In this document: positions 1-9,246 of the stretch, piece by piece
Numbering within the stretch: position 1 is the first letter of the stretch
Layout: each line of letters opens with the position of its first letter
NCBI GenBank assembly: GCA_934446475.1
Contig: CAKSEH010000009.1
Location: forward strand, 1-64,000
Length of the DNA: 64,000 nucleotides
Direction: 5' to 3'
From: an uncultured Eubacteriales bacterium
GTDB taxonomy: Bacteria; Bacillota; Clostridia; Oscillospirales; Acutalibacteraceae
The notes under the pieces: model-generated
What the model was told of the DNA's origin: nothing
The model's database searches: none
Seen by the model: only the letters and a program-made list of their open reading frames with translations
Made by a program: the position numbers and the translations under genes

Positions 1-375
1 TGTTTTAATTTGAGTTTTTTAACAATCCTTCCGTCACGGCTCCGCCGTGCCACCCTCCTTTACACAAGGAGGGCTTTGTTGTCTTTTTGGCTCTCTTCTT
101 TTTATAGAGGGGAGCTGTCGAGTGAAGCGAGACTGAGGGGTATTCTTTCCTGTATCCTTATATTCTTTACATCCTTATATTCTTTAAGTTTTATACCTAA
201 TTTTCAATCTTTCCGATTTCTGTCATACTTTAGTTTAAAAAACAATTCTTTCGCCGGAGTTTTTCGTCGACTCAACAAAATTTCTTCTATACGACAAAAA
301 GAACCCTGCCAAAGCATTCTTTGGCAGGGTCCCTAAAAACCCAAAATTTAAATTTTATAATACTGCGGTAATATA
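1..375. other. Non-coding region with repeat fragments
   Basis: No gene is supported here. Positions 20-74 and 88-150 match the interspersed repeat family seen again at 49.9-50.5 kb: a CCNTCCGTC...CCACC...TTTACACAAGG block and a GAGGGGAGCTGTC...GACTGAGGGGTATTCTTTC block. The open frame across 10-336 lies over the repeats and the terminator hairpin and is considered spurious. Confidence 0.6.
291..330 (-). terminator. Intrinsic terminator of the sugar-binding lipoprotein gene
   Basis: A perfect 12-bp stem (ACCCTGCCAAAG at 303-314 with CTTTGGCAGGGT at 319-330, 4-base loop) is followed on the minus strand by a TCTTTTT tract. It lies about 45 bp past the stop codon at 376. Confidence 0.9.
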
Positions 376-1740
376 TTATTTAGCTCTTGAGAGACAGTCG
401 GTAATAATTCTTGTGACTGTGTTGCGCTGAGCTGAAACTGTTGAAGCAACATCAGCACCGGCCTTTATATCCTCTGCTATTTTTCCAAGGATATCAGACA
501 CTCTCTTGCCTTCGGAATCCTGAAGTCCCTGGAATCCGAGGAAACCGTTCTTTGCAAACTGTTCATCAACATAGTTACGAACATCTGCGGGGAGCTGGAG
601 GCTTGAACCTACATTGCTATCCTCTGTTCTGCTCTCAAAGAGCGCATAAGCAGCTGCGATAGAGGGATCCTTAGCGCCCTTTGCTGCAGAGTAACCCTGA
701 GCAACGTGAGCCGGATACTTTCCGCCTGCGGTGAGTCCGGTCGGTACCGGGCAAGCACCTAAGTTTGAAGCATCTTTATCGAAAGCTGAAGAAGCCTTTG
801 CGTTCTTTGCATAAACGGTAAACGCATCACTAACAGCCATTGTTGCTATCGACTTACCGGTTTCCATAGGCGAATGTGTGGTAAGGCACATCGGATTATC
901 GCCGAAGAAGAGATTTGCATAAGAGTTTATAGCATTCATAACTGCTGTATCGCCGAGATTTTCTGTGAATTTCTGACCCTCAACCTTTACGGCAGAAACA
1001 CCGCACTGATTAAGCCACGGGAATAAATCAGCATTCGCAAAGAAAGCAATATTGTTTGCTATATCGGTTACCTGAGCAGACATCTCTTTAACCTTATCCC
1101 AGGTCCAATTACCCTGTTTCCAGAGAGTATATGGATCTTCAAGACCTGCATCGGCAAAGGCCTTCTTATTGTAATAGAATACATAAGAATAAACCGACTT
1201 AGCAGAACCTGCAGCATAAAGCTTACCGTTCCAGGTGAAAGCCTCGTTTACTGTCTTTGAAAGACCGCCGTTGTTGGGCTTATCTACATTAAAATAATCA
1301 AGCTCGTCTATGTAACCCTCAAGAGGCTCATAGAGATCTGAGAATATTGACTGCGGGAAGAACATACCGTGGTTTGCGATAAGGTCATAAGGCTTACCTT
1401 CAGCTATTGACTTCGCAACATCGTTCTCGAGACCGCCTGTTCCTATCTTAACCGAAATATTTGCATTATGTGCCTTATTAAAGGCTGCAACTTTACGGTT
1501 TATAATTTCATTTGTTTCATACCAATAATAGAAGGTATAATCTTTTCCGCCGAAGTCCGCAGTTGCGAGTTTGGTCTTTAAAACCGCATCATCATCGACC
1601 TTGGCCTCTTTTATACCGCCGGAAGTAACGGCATTGTCTGTTTTCTTGCTGGAGCCGTTATTATCATCTTTCTTACCGCACGAAGCAAAGGAAAGAACGC
1701 AGGCAGCCGCAAGGCACAGACACATAATCTTTTTTAACAT
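376..1740 (-). CDS. Extracellular sugar-binding lipoprotein (ABC importer, SBP family 1)
   Basis: A 454-residue solute-binding lipoprotein that would capture a sugar or oligosaccharide outside the membrane for a CUT1 importer. The frame can be extended upstream, but the ATG at 1740 is chosen because it is preceded by AGTAGGAAA and opens a lipoprotein signal (MLKKIMCLCLAAACVLSFASC, Cys21 as the lipid anchor) followed by a Lys/Asp/Gly/Ser-rich linker. The rest has the two-lobed family 1 binding-protein character, for example a Trp/Tyr-rich stretch and FYYNKKAFADAGLEDP. It is the last gene of the leftward transport locus, but a hairpin at 1952-1995 and an AT-rich gap separate it from the permeases, so it probably has its own promoter. 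The ligand cannot be read from the sequence. Confidence 0.9.
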   Translation of the reverse strand: MLKKIMCLCLAAACVLSFASCGKKDDNNGSSKKTDNAVTSGGIKEAKVDDDAVLKTKLATADFGGKDYTFYYWYETNEIINRKVAAFNKAHNANISVKIGTGGLENDVAKSIAEGKPYDLIANHGMFFPQSIFSDLYEPLEGYIDELDYFNVDKPNNGGLSKTVNEAFTWNGKLYAAGSAKSVYSYVFYYNKKAFADAGLEDPYTLWKQGNWTWDKVKEMSAQVTDIANNIAFFANADLFPWLNQCGVSAVKVEGQKFTENLGDTAVMNAINSYANLFFGDNPMCLTTHSPMETGKSIATMAVSDAFTVYAKNAKASSAFDKDASNLGACPVPTGLTAGGKYPAHVAQGYSAAKGAKDPSIAAAYALFESRTEDSNVGSSLQLPADVRNYVDEQFAKNGFLGFQGLQDSEGKRVSDILGKIAEDIKAGADVASTVSAQRNTVTRIITDCLSRAK

Positions 1741-1832
1741 AGCGTTTCCTACTTTCTGAAAAATTTTAAAGGATCTTATGTCGACTGCACCTACCGCCGG
1801 ACAATTCAAACACAGTATCCTTTATTGTTATT

Positions 1833-1861
1833 ATATTATCACAACGCATTATAAAATACAA
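1833..1861 (-). promoter_or_regulatory. Possible promoter for the sugar-binding lipoprotein
   Basis: On the minus strand a TTGTAT box (1856-1861) stands 17 bp from a TAATAT box (1833-1838) in a very AT-rich stretch. The -35 box is poor and several alternative -10 boxes exist, so this is only a candidate. Confidence 0.35.
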
Positions 1862-1910
1862 GTAATTTTTGATAATTTTTAAATATTTTTTATAATTACG
1901 AAGATATGTT

Positions 1911-1927
1911 TTGTTGATAATCAACAA
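1911..1927. promoter_or_regulatory. Perfect 17-bp palindrome, possible operator
   Basis: TTGTTGAT-A-ATCAACAA is a perfect dyad upstream of the sugar-binding lipoprotein. Its size and symmetry suit a dimeric repressor of the LacI/GntR kind. No regulator gene lies nearby, so the protein partner is unknown. Confidence 0.4.
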
Positions 1928-1944
1928 CGACATTCGATCGTTTA

Positions 1945-1995
1945 ATAGCAAAATGCACAGTTAAAGGTTATAAACAGAACCCTTAGCCGTGCATT
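1945..1995 (-). terminator. Terminator of the double-permease operon
   Basis: An 18-bp stem with one mismatch and some G-T pairs is formed by 1952-1969 and 1978-1995 around an 8-base loop. On the minus strand it is followed by TTTTGCTATT. It starts about 20 bp past the stop of the last permease gene and separates the operon from the next lipoprotein gene. Confidence 0.7.
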
Positions 1996-2013
1996 CATCA
2001 ACAAAAAGCAAAT

Positions 2014-2979
2014 TTAGCCCACTATACCGGAACGTTCGATGCTTTCCGTAAACTTCCTCTGAACTATAAGATAGAATATTATTATAGGAATTATACAAAG
2101 CAACGAGCCTGCCGCAAGCATACCCTTTACCTGATACGTATCATAGCCGAGGTGTGCGGCAGCGTTACCGTCCGACATAGTTTCTCTTAATAAATTAAGT
2201 CCCGCAGCGAGAGGACGCTGTGTTGCATCGAAGAAGAGAGATGTATAGAACGAGTCATTCCAATACCATACCGAACCGAGAACCGAAACGGTTATAATAG
2301 CAGGAGTTGCAAGAGGGAGCATAACTCTTACAAATGTTCCGAAGGCGCTGCAGCCGTCTATCTTAGCTGCCTCTTCAAGTTCTTTGGGTTGACCCAAGAA
2401 GAACTGACGGAATATGTATATGGCAAGACCTGCTCTTATACCGCTTGCAAAAAGCGCCGGTATTATCATTGTGACCGGACTGCCGGTCAGTTTTACATAT
2501 CCCTGCCCTATTCCTATTTTGGCAAACAATTTGAATATACCGCCGAGATCAAAAAATCTGAAGTTTAAGAAGGTGGATATAGTCGTCGTCTGCGGAGGAA
2601 TTATTATAAGAGCTATAACAAACATAAATGCTATATTCTTTTCAAAAAATTTAAACCTTGCAAATCCGTATCCTACCATTGAGCAGGAAGCAAGAGTTGC
2701 CGCAACACCGAAAACCGTTATAAACATCGTAAGGCCGAGAGAACCGAGATAATTAAGTTCTTCTATGGCGTTTTTGAAGTTTGCAAGCGAAAGATGTTTC
2801 GGAATCCAAACTATAGCCGGATCGTTTGCGGTTGCGGGATCCTGTATCGCAGAAACAACCAAATATATCACCGGAAACAGGAAAAGATAGCACATTCCCG
2901 CAAGGAAAAGGAACTTTATTATATTGACAACGAGGCTTCTTGATTTACTTTTAAGTTCGTATTTTTTCTTACTGTCCAT
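2014..2979 (-). CDS. Carbohydrate ABC transporter permease, MalG type (second pair)
   Basis: A 321-residue membrane permease with about six transmembrane segments. The EAA loop that contacts the ATPase is visible (ELEEAAKIDGCSAFGTF followed by RVMLPLATPAI), and the C-terminal ERSGIVG tail is typical of MalG/LplC-type CUT1 subunits. The ATG at 2979 follows AAGGGAGGC. Only 14 bp separate it from the upstream MalF-type gene, so the two are cotranscribed and would form a heterodimer. No ATPase is encoded in the operon. A shared MsmX-type ATPase elsewhere is the usual solution, but that is inference here. Confidence 0.92.
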   Translation of the reverse strand: MDSKKKYELKSKSRSLVVNIIKFLFLAGMCYLFLFPVIYLVVSAIQDPATANDPAIVWIPKHLSLANFKNAIEELNYLGSLGLTMFITVFGVAATLASCSMVGYGFARFKFFEKNIAFMFVIALIIIPPQTTTISTFLNFRFFDLGGIFKLFAKIGIGQGYVKLTGSPVTMIIPALFASGIRAGLAIYIFRQFFLGQPKELEEAAKIDGCSAFGTFVRVMLPLATPAIITVSVLGSVWYWNDSFYTSLFFDATQRPLAAGLNLLRETMSDGNAAAHLGYDTYQVKGMLAAGSLLCIIPIIIFYLIVQRKFTESIERSGIVG

Positions 2980-2993
2980 TTAAAAAGCCTCCC

Positions 2994-3905
2994 TTATGCG
3001 TATCTCTTGTTGAGTCTCGAGAAAATAAACATCACGAGCATAACGAAGACCGCTATCAATATAAAGTAAGAATATGACATTACAGAAGCCACTCCGAAGT
3101 TAAGAGCCTGTGTTGCAACGAGCACCTGATTCATAGCATCGTTTCCGGCATCGGTAAATGCATCAACTATTGTGTAAACGGTATTAAGAACAAACACCGG
3201 AAGAAGCATCGGAAGGGTTATTTTGAAGAATTCTTCCCACTTGGTAGCTCCCTCAACCGAGGATGCTTCATAAAGTGATGTCGGTATACTCTGAAGTCCC
3301 GAAAGGAATATGATTATCTGAACTCCGGTTTTCCAGGCAAGGTTAAACACATCGTTTGAAAATGTTGTAAACGCCTCAACGATTTTTGTGTTAAGTCCGG
3401 CATCTATAAGAATCTGTTCTATTCCGACGCTGTATTCTATCTGACCGCCTGCAACAACTTCGCCGCTGAGTGCTGCATTTGCAACAACATCGTTTTGAAG
3501 TATTAAAATTACGGTTCCAGTCATAACAATAACCGGGAGGAAGAATACAACTCTTACAAATGTACGGCCCCTGAATTTGGTGTTAATAAGTATTGCTAGG
3601 AAAAGGCTGATGAACAAAATGCAAGGAACCTGCCAAAGCATATTGCCGACCGATGTAAAAAGGTTATAAAGGAAGTCAGGGTCCTTATTGAAAACCTGAT
3701 CGAAATTCTTTCCGCCCACATACTCCATATTGTATCCGCCGAATGTGACGGTCGTATTATAGAACATCATTCTGAGAGTTTCTATAAGGGGGGTAACCGA
3801 GAAAAGTATAAAGCCTATATAGAACGGCAGGACGAACATTCTTCCTACCATAGCATCTCTTCTTCTCAGAGTCATATGGCTCTTGGGAGCACCTGTTTTT
3901 TTCAT
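2994..3905 (-). CDS. Carbohydrate ABC transporter permease, MalF type (second pair)
   Basis: A 303-residue permease with an N-terminal membrane segment after a basic start (MKKTGAPKSHMTLRRRDAM) and a clear EAA loop (YEASSVEGATKWEEFFKI). Its start overlaps the stop of the DUF5696-like gene by 4 bp (ATGA), and AAAGGAGGC precedes it, so translation is probably coupled. It pairs with the MalG-type gene that follows. An inserted region around residues 135-180 between membrane segments looks extracytoplasmic and is longer than in the first permease pair. Confidence 0.92.
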   Translation of the reverse strand: MKKTGAPKSHMTLRRRDAMVGRMFVLPFYIGFILFSVTPLIETLRMMFYNTTVTFGGYNMEYVGGKNFDQVFNKDPDFLYNLFTSVGNMLWQVPCILFISLFLAILINTKFRGRTFVRVVFFLPVIVMTGTVILILQNDVVANAALSGEVVAGGQIEYSVGIEQILIDAGLNTKIVEAFTTFSNDVFNLAWKTGVQIIIFLSGLQSIPTSLYEASSVEGATKWEEFFKITLPMLLPVFVLNTVYTIVDAFTDAGNDAMNQVLVATQALNFGVASVMSYSYFILIAVFVMLVMFIFSRLNKRYA

Positions 3906-6169
3906 CTTGCCGCCTCCTTTAATACAAAGTCTTTTGCCTTAATCGTAACGCCGTCAACGGTAGCTTCTTTTTCGGAATAGTTTACATAAACCGCCGTTTT
4001 GTCTGAATAAACCGTTTTGAAAACATCGTTCCCGAGGAAGGTGTGATCTACGATTTCCTTGTCGTAAATTTTATCGTTTACGGTTTTTTGTGACTTATAA
4101 TAATTTACAGCCGTTTTCTTCCAAAGGGAATATTTTGAACTGTAAAGATCCGAAAGTCTTGTTTCTCTGAGATTATAGGAATTATTGCCTGTGCAATCAA
4201 ACAACAGATCGGAACCTGTTTCAAGCGACTTTAAATAGGTAGTCTTGGGGTCAACCGACTGCACAACGGCGGGTGTTGTATAATTCTTATAACCGTGAAG
4301 AACTATCTGCATAAACGGAACATCATAATCGAAAATATCATATTTACTCGAGCTTATCGGCAGTTCATATATTCTTTCCGCATAGGGAAGGACATATGAA
4401 TTTCCGCCGTCAACCGCAATATTCTTTATGTTAAGCCCTTTAAGGAAGTTTTCATAAAGAGAAACGCTCTTTGCTCTGTAAACACCGTTTTTCTCACCGA
4501 AATCAGAATATACCTGGCTGCCGATATTTAAAACACCTATCGAGTCATTACCCTTTTTCTTGAAATCCTTAATAAATTTAGCAGAAGCCTTATTAAGAGA
4601 AGCGGGGCTTATAAGCACCCAGGGACTAATTGTTCTGTCCGGTTCATAGGTTACTATAGAATATTCATACTGGTGAGCAACATCCCCGTTTGTGGTATGA
4701 GCAGCATTGCTCTTTGCCGAAACGCCCCAGCGGCTCTTACTGTAATTTATAAAGTCCACTCCGAGATAATACTCTATCTTTGATTTATTAAGGTATTCTT
4801 TAAGGTCGTTAAAGTCGCTCTTGCCTCCGAGAACCGAAAGCGGAGATGCACTCTTTACATATTTCCGGTTATAAACACCGTTATTTACCCAACCTATATA
4901 TTGCACCGAGATATTATCTACTCCGGACTTTTTAAGATCCTTCAAGATGCTTTGAGTATCATCAAACGAAGTGAGAACCCGTTTCTTATTATACTTAAAG
5001 CCAAGGAAATTAGCAGTTGTTTCAAGAGAACCGTAAACATTAAGCGACAGAGTGGACTTATTAAGAGTTTTCTTAAGAGCCTTTTCATCGGTAAGATATT
5101 TACGGTAACGGTTAGCCATACCGACATATGAAGCATTATCCCCTGAAAGGAAATAGTACCTTACAGTATATTTATCAAGACCGAACGCTGTATTTGTAAC
5201 GGTTGAAATGCTCTTTTCTCCGTTTGCCTTTGAGGCATACAGTGATTGTTCCACGCTGTAAATTCTGTATGAGAAAAGGCTTGATATCATATTGTAGTTT
5301 TGTTTTGCGCTTCCCGTTTTTGCGGTGATTTTTGCGCCGCCGTCCCCCGAGGTTATAACGCCCATCATAGCGCCTTTACCTTCGATAACGGTTCCGAATA
5401 CCGGAAGGCGAATATCCTGCTCGGTAGCAACCTGCCTATCCTCGATTATCGATTTATCTGCGCCGTATACCATTTTGCTGTAATCCTTATACGGCACTAT
5501 TCCTCTGTTAAATCCGGCAACCGCCCCGCAGCCGTCAGGCACAAAGAGATATCCTTGCTGCTGCTGATTTGCAGCACCCATACTCGGAAGGAACTGAACC
5601 TCTATTATGCGGTTTTTATTTCCCTCGTCTATTCCCTTTATATCGATTGATGCTTCGAGATAATCATCTTTTAAAACATAGGTTACGGGGATTTTGATTT
5701 TAAGGTCGACAAAGTTGAATGTAACCTTGACGCCGTTTGTTATTTTATCAACAGAAAGACCGCCTTTTGATATGCAGGCCGTAGCGCTGTTTGCGCTTTG
5801 AGAGGTCTGTATAGTGTTAATATCCTCAACAGCAATATACTGCAGGACAAGGTGTGATCTTATATTTGTTCTTGTTACGCCTTTTGTGATCTTATCTTCA
5901 TTTACATCTTCAGGCACGCTGTACCACACGGAATTGTTACTCTTGTTGACAACGGCAAAATAGCCGTTTGAGTAGTCAACATAAAGAGCAAGATTGTTGT
6001 TCTCGGCGGAAAGCTTATAACCGCCTGCGGCTGCGATTGCTGCGGCAGTCTCCGGCGCTACGGAATTAGCTGCCGAAACTTTACCTGCGGGCAACGCAAG
6101 ACCGACCGAAAGGCACATTATAAGCATTACGGCGATCAACCTGAATGTTTTACCGTATCTCATTCTCAT
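3902..6169 (-). CDS. Secreted DUF5696-like protein, beta-sandwich plus barrel-like region
   Basis: About 755 residues from the ATG at 6169, which is preceded by ACGGAGC. A further upstream ATG at 6187 overlaps the previous stop as TAATG but has no ribosome binding site. A signal peptide (MRMRYGKTFRLIAVMLIMC..., ending near AGKVSAA) sends it outside. The first half is beta-rich (SNNSVWYSVPEDV, KVTFNFVDLKIKIPVTYVL). The second half alternates strands and helices like a TIM barrel (SVQYIGWVNNGVYNRKY, YYLGVDFINYSKSRWG). Resemblance to DUF5696 proteins, which sit beside sugar ABC permeases in other Bacillota, is from memory and not tested. It may be an inactive or unrecognised glycoside hydrolase that helps substrate capture. 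Confidence 0.75.
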   Translation of the reverse strand: MRMRYGKTFRLIAVMLIMCLSVGLALPAGKVSAANSVAPETAAAIAAAGGYKLSAENNNLALYVDYSNGYFAVVNKSNNSVWYSVPEDVNEDKITKGVTRTNIRSHLVLQYIAVEDINTIQTSQSANSATACISKGGLSVDKITNGVKVTFNFVDLKIKIPVTYVLKDDYLEASIDIKGIDEGNKNRIIEVQFLPSMGAANQQQQGYLFVPDGCGAVAGFNRGIVPYKDYSKMVYGADKSIIEDRQVATEQDIRLPVFGTVIEGKGAMMGVITSGDGGAKITAKTGSAKQNYNMISSLFSYRIYSVEQSLYASKANGEKSISTVTNTAFGLDKYTVRYYFLSGDNASYVGMANRYRKYLTDEKALKKTLNKSTLSLNVYGSLETTANFLGFKYNKKRVLTSFDDTQSILKDLKKSGVDNISVQYIGWVNNGVYNRKYVKSASPLSVLGGKSDFNDLKEYLNKSKIEYYLGVDFINYSKSRWGVSAKSNAAHTTNGDVAHQYEYSIVTYEPDRTISPWVLISPASLNKASAKFIKDFKKKGNDSIGVLNIGSQVYSDFGEKNGVYRAKSVSLYENFLKGLNIKNIAVDGGNSYVLPYAERIYELPISSSKYDIFDYDVPFMQIVLHGYKNYTTPAVVQSVDPKTTYLKSLETGSDLLFDCTGNNSYNLRETRLSDLYSSKYSLWKKTAVNYYKSQKTVNDKIYDKEIVDHTFLGNDVFKTVYSDKTAVYVNYSEKEATVDGVTIKAKDFVLKEAAR

Positions 6170-6186
6170 AATATTTGCTCCGTTCA

Positions 6187-8322
6187 TTACTTAATTCTGA
6201 AAGTGATTTCTTTATACACAGACTCGAAGAAGCTGAACATCTGATTCATAAGACTGTAAAGCAGGATGCAAAGGAATACCATTGCCACCATTCCGAGGAG
6301 TGTAAGTATTATAGACCACAGTGTTTTGGAAACTGTGAAATCGTGAATTGTAAGCAAGCCGAGAATGAGTATGCCGGCTGTCCAGATAAGGCCTATCGTC
6401 GTTATTATGCTGATAAAGACCTGCTCTGACGGTACAAAAAAGTTTGTCAGTATCATCTTAAGCACAAGGCTTACAAGATACGGGATAAGGCTGTAAGCAA
6501 CGGTTGCAAATATATCAACTATCGTTCCTTTGCCTTCTATAAGTGTGCAAATTGCCCAGTTACAAACGCAGAACATAATATAAACGCCTATCGTAAGCAA
6601 TAATGTTACGGGCAAATTAAAATCTGCGCTTCGGTTTATGCTGAACGCAAAGCCGGTTACATTAAAGTCAAGTGTTTTAATAACGAACCAGGCAACGGCA
6701 ATTATTGCCGAAATTCCGAGAGACGGCAATTTTCTTTCTTTAAACTGCGAAAATCCGTCTATAGGATGAAGGAGAACATAAAAAGGCATACCTTTTTTGC
6801 TTTCCATTCTGGAATATGCCGAACCCTCCACCGGAACCGCAAGCTTTTTAAGTCCCTTAATGCCGAACGCAATCGCAACTATCACGGCGACAACGCCCAG
6901 AAGAACCCACACTGCATTTTTCTCAATGTTTATCTGACGCTGTTCCTTAAACGAAAGGGCATATCCTTCCTGATCATATGCAAGTTTATAGTATTCCATT
7001 GCCGACTTATAATCGCCCTTATAGTCGGCAATTCTTCCTAGACCCTGATAACAAAGATAACTGTTGCTGTTATTTTTAAGAAGCTCATTATAGATATCTG
7101 CCGAGCCCTCAAAATCGTTGTTATTCATCTTAACCACAGCAGCACGGAGATTTTTTATATACTCCGTGGCTGTGAAGACAAGAACGGAATTTTTCTTACG
7201 ATCTACAACGAGGATATCGTCGCCGATAGTCTCTATGGCAGTAGCCGCCGTAAAGCAGCCTGCCTGATCGCTGTTTGCGCCGAAAACCGTGAGCAATGTA
7301 CCTGTATCTGTATACTGGAATACTCTTCCTCTTGAATTATCAAGAATATTAAGGAAGCCCTGACTGTCGACATCGATATCGTGGAACCAGGTTTTCTGAC
7401 CGCCTTCGGAATCGATTGTGTCTCCGAATACAACTCCGCTTTCCGTAAGGTTTTCGCCGCTGTAATTAAGTTTTCTTACAAGACCCGATACAGCGGACTT
7501 GGAAGTTGAATCACGGTATGGAGAAACAGTATATGCAAATCCGTTTTCCGCAAAATCCATATTCGTTATTGTTACCGGAACCGTTGATTCAACAAGTTCA
7601 AGCTGCGTTACGTTCATAAAAGTTTTACGGAAAAATTTGAGCAATGCCTGAGTTGTTGAAAGAACTTCGTTTGCTCCGTAGAATTCGATGAAATCACCGC
7701 TTGGAGAAAACACCATTGCGCCGAGCGCAATATTGTCCGATGTTACATAAAGTCTTCCTTTATCATCGGATTTCACCTTTTTCGGTGCAAACAAGGCATC
7801 CGTATCGTTAAGAGCGTCATCAGGACGGAGAACAACAAGGTTTACATTGCAGTTGCGGTCAATCTTTAAAACCCTGTTTCCGGGAGTATCCGCAATAACA
7901 AATTCACCGCTCGGTGTTATATCAAATCCGTTTGCGCCTGCAAAGGTCACTACTCCGCCTTCTGCGGTAACCTGATACTTCTTTGCGAGCTCATCGCTTA
8001 TTCTGAAATTTGCATATTCCTTGACCAGGTTGTAATCACCGTCAAGCTCAATTATACGGTTATTATTGCTGTCAAGAATATAAATATGACCGTCATAATT
8101 AACTATATCGGTCGGCAGATTAAGTTCGGTTTCAAGGCTTAACGCCGAACCGGTTATTGACTGTTTATATGTATATCCTATCGGTGCTATGATAGCCTCG
8201 CCGAATTCGTTATACTCATAAGATTTATAGGGAGCAAAATCGCTTCCCGTCGCCGACACCGAGAAGGTGAAGAGCGACATAACAACAAGAATTGCAAGAA
8301 AAATAGAAATAGACTTTTTCAT
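6187..8322 (-). CDS. NHL-repeat / TPR / Yip1-domain membrane protein
   Basis: A composite exported membrane protein of about 711 residues. The ATG at 8322 is preferred (GAGGTG 9 bp upstream) over the GTG at 8334. After a signal peptide comes an NHL-like beta-propeller (IYILDSNNNRIIEL, FVIADTPGNRVLKID), roughly residues 45-370, then a TPR-like helical pair (FEGSADIYNELL, YKSAMEYYKLAY), roughly 385-455. A transmembrane helix follows near 475, and a multi-pass Yip1-like domain (HPIDGFSQFKERK..., IEGKGTIVDIFATVAYSLIPYLV) completes the protein. The propeller would face the outside. The gene sits between two permease pairs and directly before the DUF5696-like gene, so it probably helps organise or gate the importer. 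That role is inference. Confidence 0.85.
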   Translation of the reverse strand: MKKSISIFLAILVVMSLFTFSVSATGSDFAPYKSYEYNEFGEAIIAPIGYTYKQSITGSALSLETELNLPTDIVNYDGHIYILDSNNNRIIELDGDYNLVKEYANFRISDELAKKYQVTAEGGVVTFAGANGFDITPSGEFVIADTPGNRVLKIDRNCNVNLVVLRPDDALNDTDALFAPKKVKSDDKGRLYVTSDNIALGAMVFSPSGDFIEFYGANEVLSTTQALLKFFRKTFMNVTQLELVESTVPVTITNMDFAENGFAYTVSPYRDSTSKSAVSGLVRKLNYSGENLTESGVVFGDTIDSEGGQKTWFHDIDVDSQGFLNILDNSRGRVFQYTDTGTLLTVFGANSDQAGCFTAATAIETIGDDILVVDRKKNSVLVFTATEYIKNLRAAVVKMNNNDFEGSADIYNELLKNNSNSYLCYQGLGRIADYKGDYKSAMEYYKLAYDQEGYALSFKEQRQINIEKNAVWVLLGVVAVIVAIAFGIKGLKKLAVPVEGSAYSRMESKKGMPFYVLLHPIDGFSQFKERKLPSLGISAIIAVAWFVIKTLDFNVTGFAFSINRSADFNLPVTLLLTIGVYIMFCVCNWAICTLIEGKGTIVDIFATVAYSLIPYLVSLVLKMILTNFFVPSEQVFISIITTIGLIWTAGILILGLLTIHDFTVSKTLWSIILTLLGMVAMVFLCILLYSLMNQMFSFFESVYKEITFRIK

Positions 8323-8335
8323 TGTTTTTCGCACC

Positions 8336-9232
8336 TCACTTAAGACCCGAATGTGCCATCGTATTCATAATTGAACGCTGATTCCAAAGGAATATGATAA
8401 CCGTCGGTATCATCATTATAAGAGTTACAGCCATACCGGCGCCCGCCCTTGTGATACCCGATGTTGCTATCTGCGACATCGCAGCAGAAATATGCTTAAG
8501 TTCTTCCGAATATATAGCATTTGAACTGCCGGCGTTCCAATAACTTTGGAATGTAAATATAAGTGCTGTGAGCCAACCTGCCTTAATACTCGGAGCAACT
8601 ATCTTAAAAAGAATTTTAAATTCGCCTGCTCCGTCTATTCTGGCGGCCTCAAGAATGGAGTCCTGAATATTCGCTCTTATAAACTGCGCTATAAGGAATA
8701 TACCCATTGTTGAAGCGAGACCCGGAAGAATTACTGCCAAATATGTATCTACTATTCCCATCTTTGACATAACAACGAATCTGAGCATTGCCATTGTATC
8801 GTTATGGAAAAGCATTGCATATACAAGGAAAGTGTTAAGTATCCCTACTATCTTTATTTTCGACTTAGCAACGGGATAAGCTGTTATAAGCGAAAGGAAA
8901 AGATATGAAATTGTTCCTACAGCCGTTGTAAATACTGCATTAAAGAGATACCTTGTGAAAGGAACGCCCAATGTATCGATTGAAGAAAGAATAGCTTTAT
9001 AGTTATCTGCCGTAGGATTTATAACGAAGAACTTCGGCGGATATATATAGTATTCTTCAATCGGCTTTATTGACTGCAGAATAGTATACAAAAGCGGAAG
9101 AGCCATAAAAAGACTCATAATGAACAGGAAGAGTGAAATTCCCACGGTTCCCGCTTTAGAACGGGAAAGAGCAACCTGTTTATCCTTCCTGCGATGTTTT
9201 ACCCTCCTGAGGAGGTCTGAAACTTTACTCAT
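8336..9232 (-). CDS. Carbohydrate ABC transporter permease, MalG/LplC type (first pair)
   Basis: A 298-residue permease. The ATG at 9232 is chosen because CTAAGGAGG lies 9 bp upstream, whereas the TTG at 9238 is too close to that site. The basic amino end (LLRRVKHRRKDKQ) is cytoplasmic. The EAA loop reads ILEAARIDGAGEFKILFKI, and the tail NTMAHSGLK fits MalG/LplC subunits. It follows the MalF/LplB-type gene by a few bases and precedes the NHL/Yip1 gene with almost no gap. It forms the inner-membrane channel together with the preceding permease. Confidence 0.93.
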   Translation of the reverse strand: MSKVSDLLRRVKHRRKDKQVALSRSKAGTVGISLFLFIMSLFMALPLLYTILQSIKPIEEYYIYPPKFFVINPTADNYKAILSSIDTLGVPFTRYLFNAVFTTAVGTISYLFLSLITAYPVAKSKIKIVGILNTFLVYAMLFHNDTMAMLRFVVMSKMGIVDTYLAVILPGLASTMGIFLIAQFIRANIQDSILEAARIDGAGEFKILFKIVAPSIKAGWLTALIFTFQSYWNAGSSNAIYSEELKHISAAMSQIATSGITRAGAGMAVTLIMMIPTVIIFLWNQRSIMNTMAHSGLK

Positions 9233-9246
9233 TTTCAAAAACCTCC

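Noticed and set aside
10..336. 108-residue plus-strand frame at the window start
   Set aside because: It runs over interspersed repeats and a terminator hairpin, has low-complexity Ser/Leu/Arg content and no ribosome binding site.
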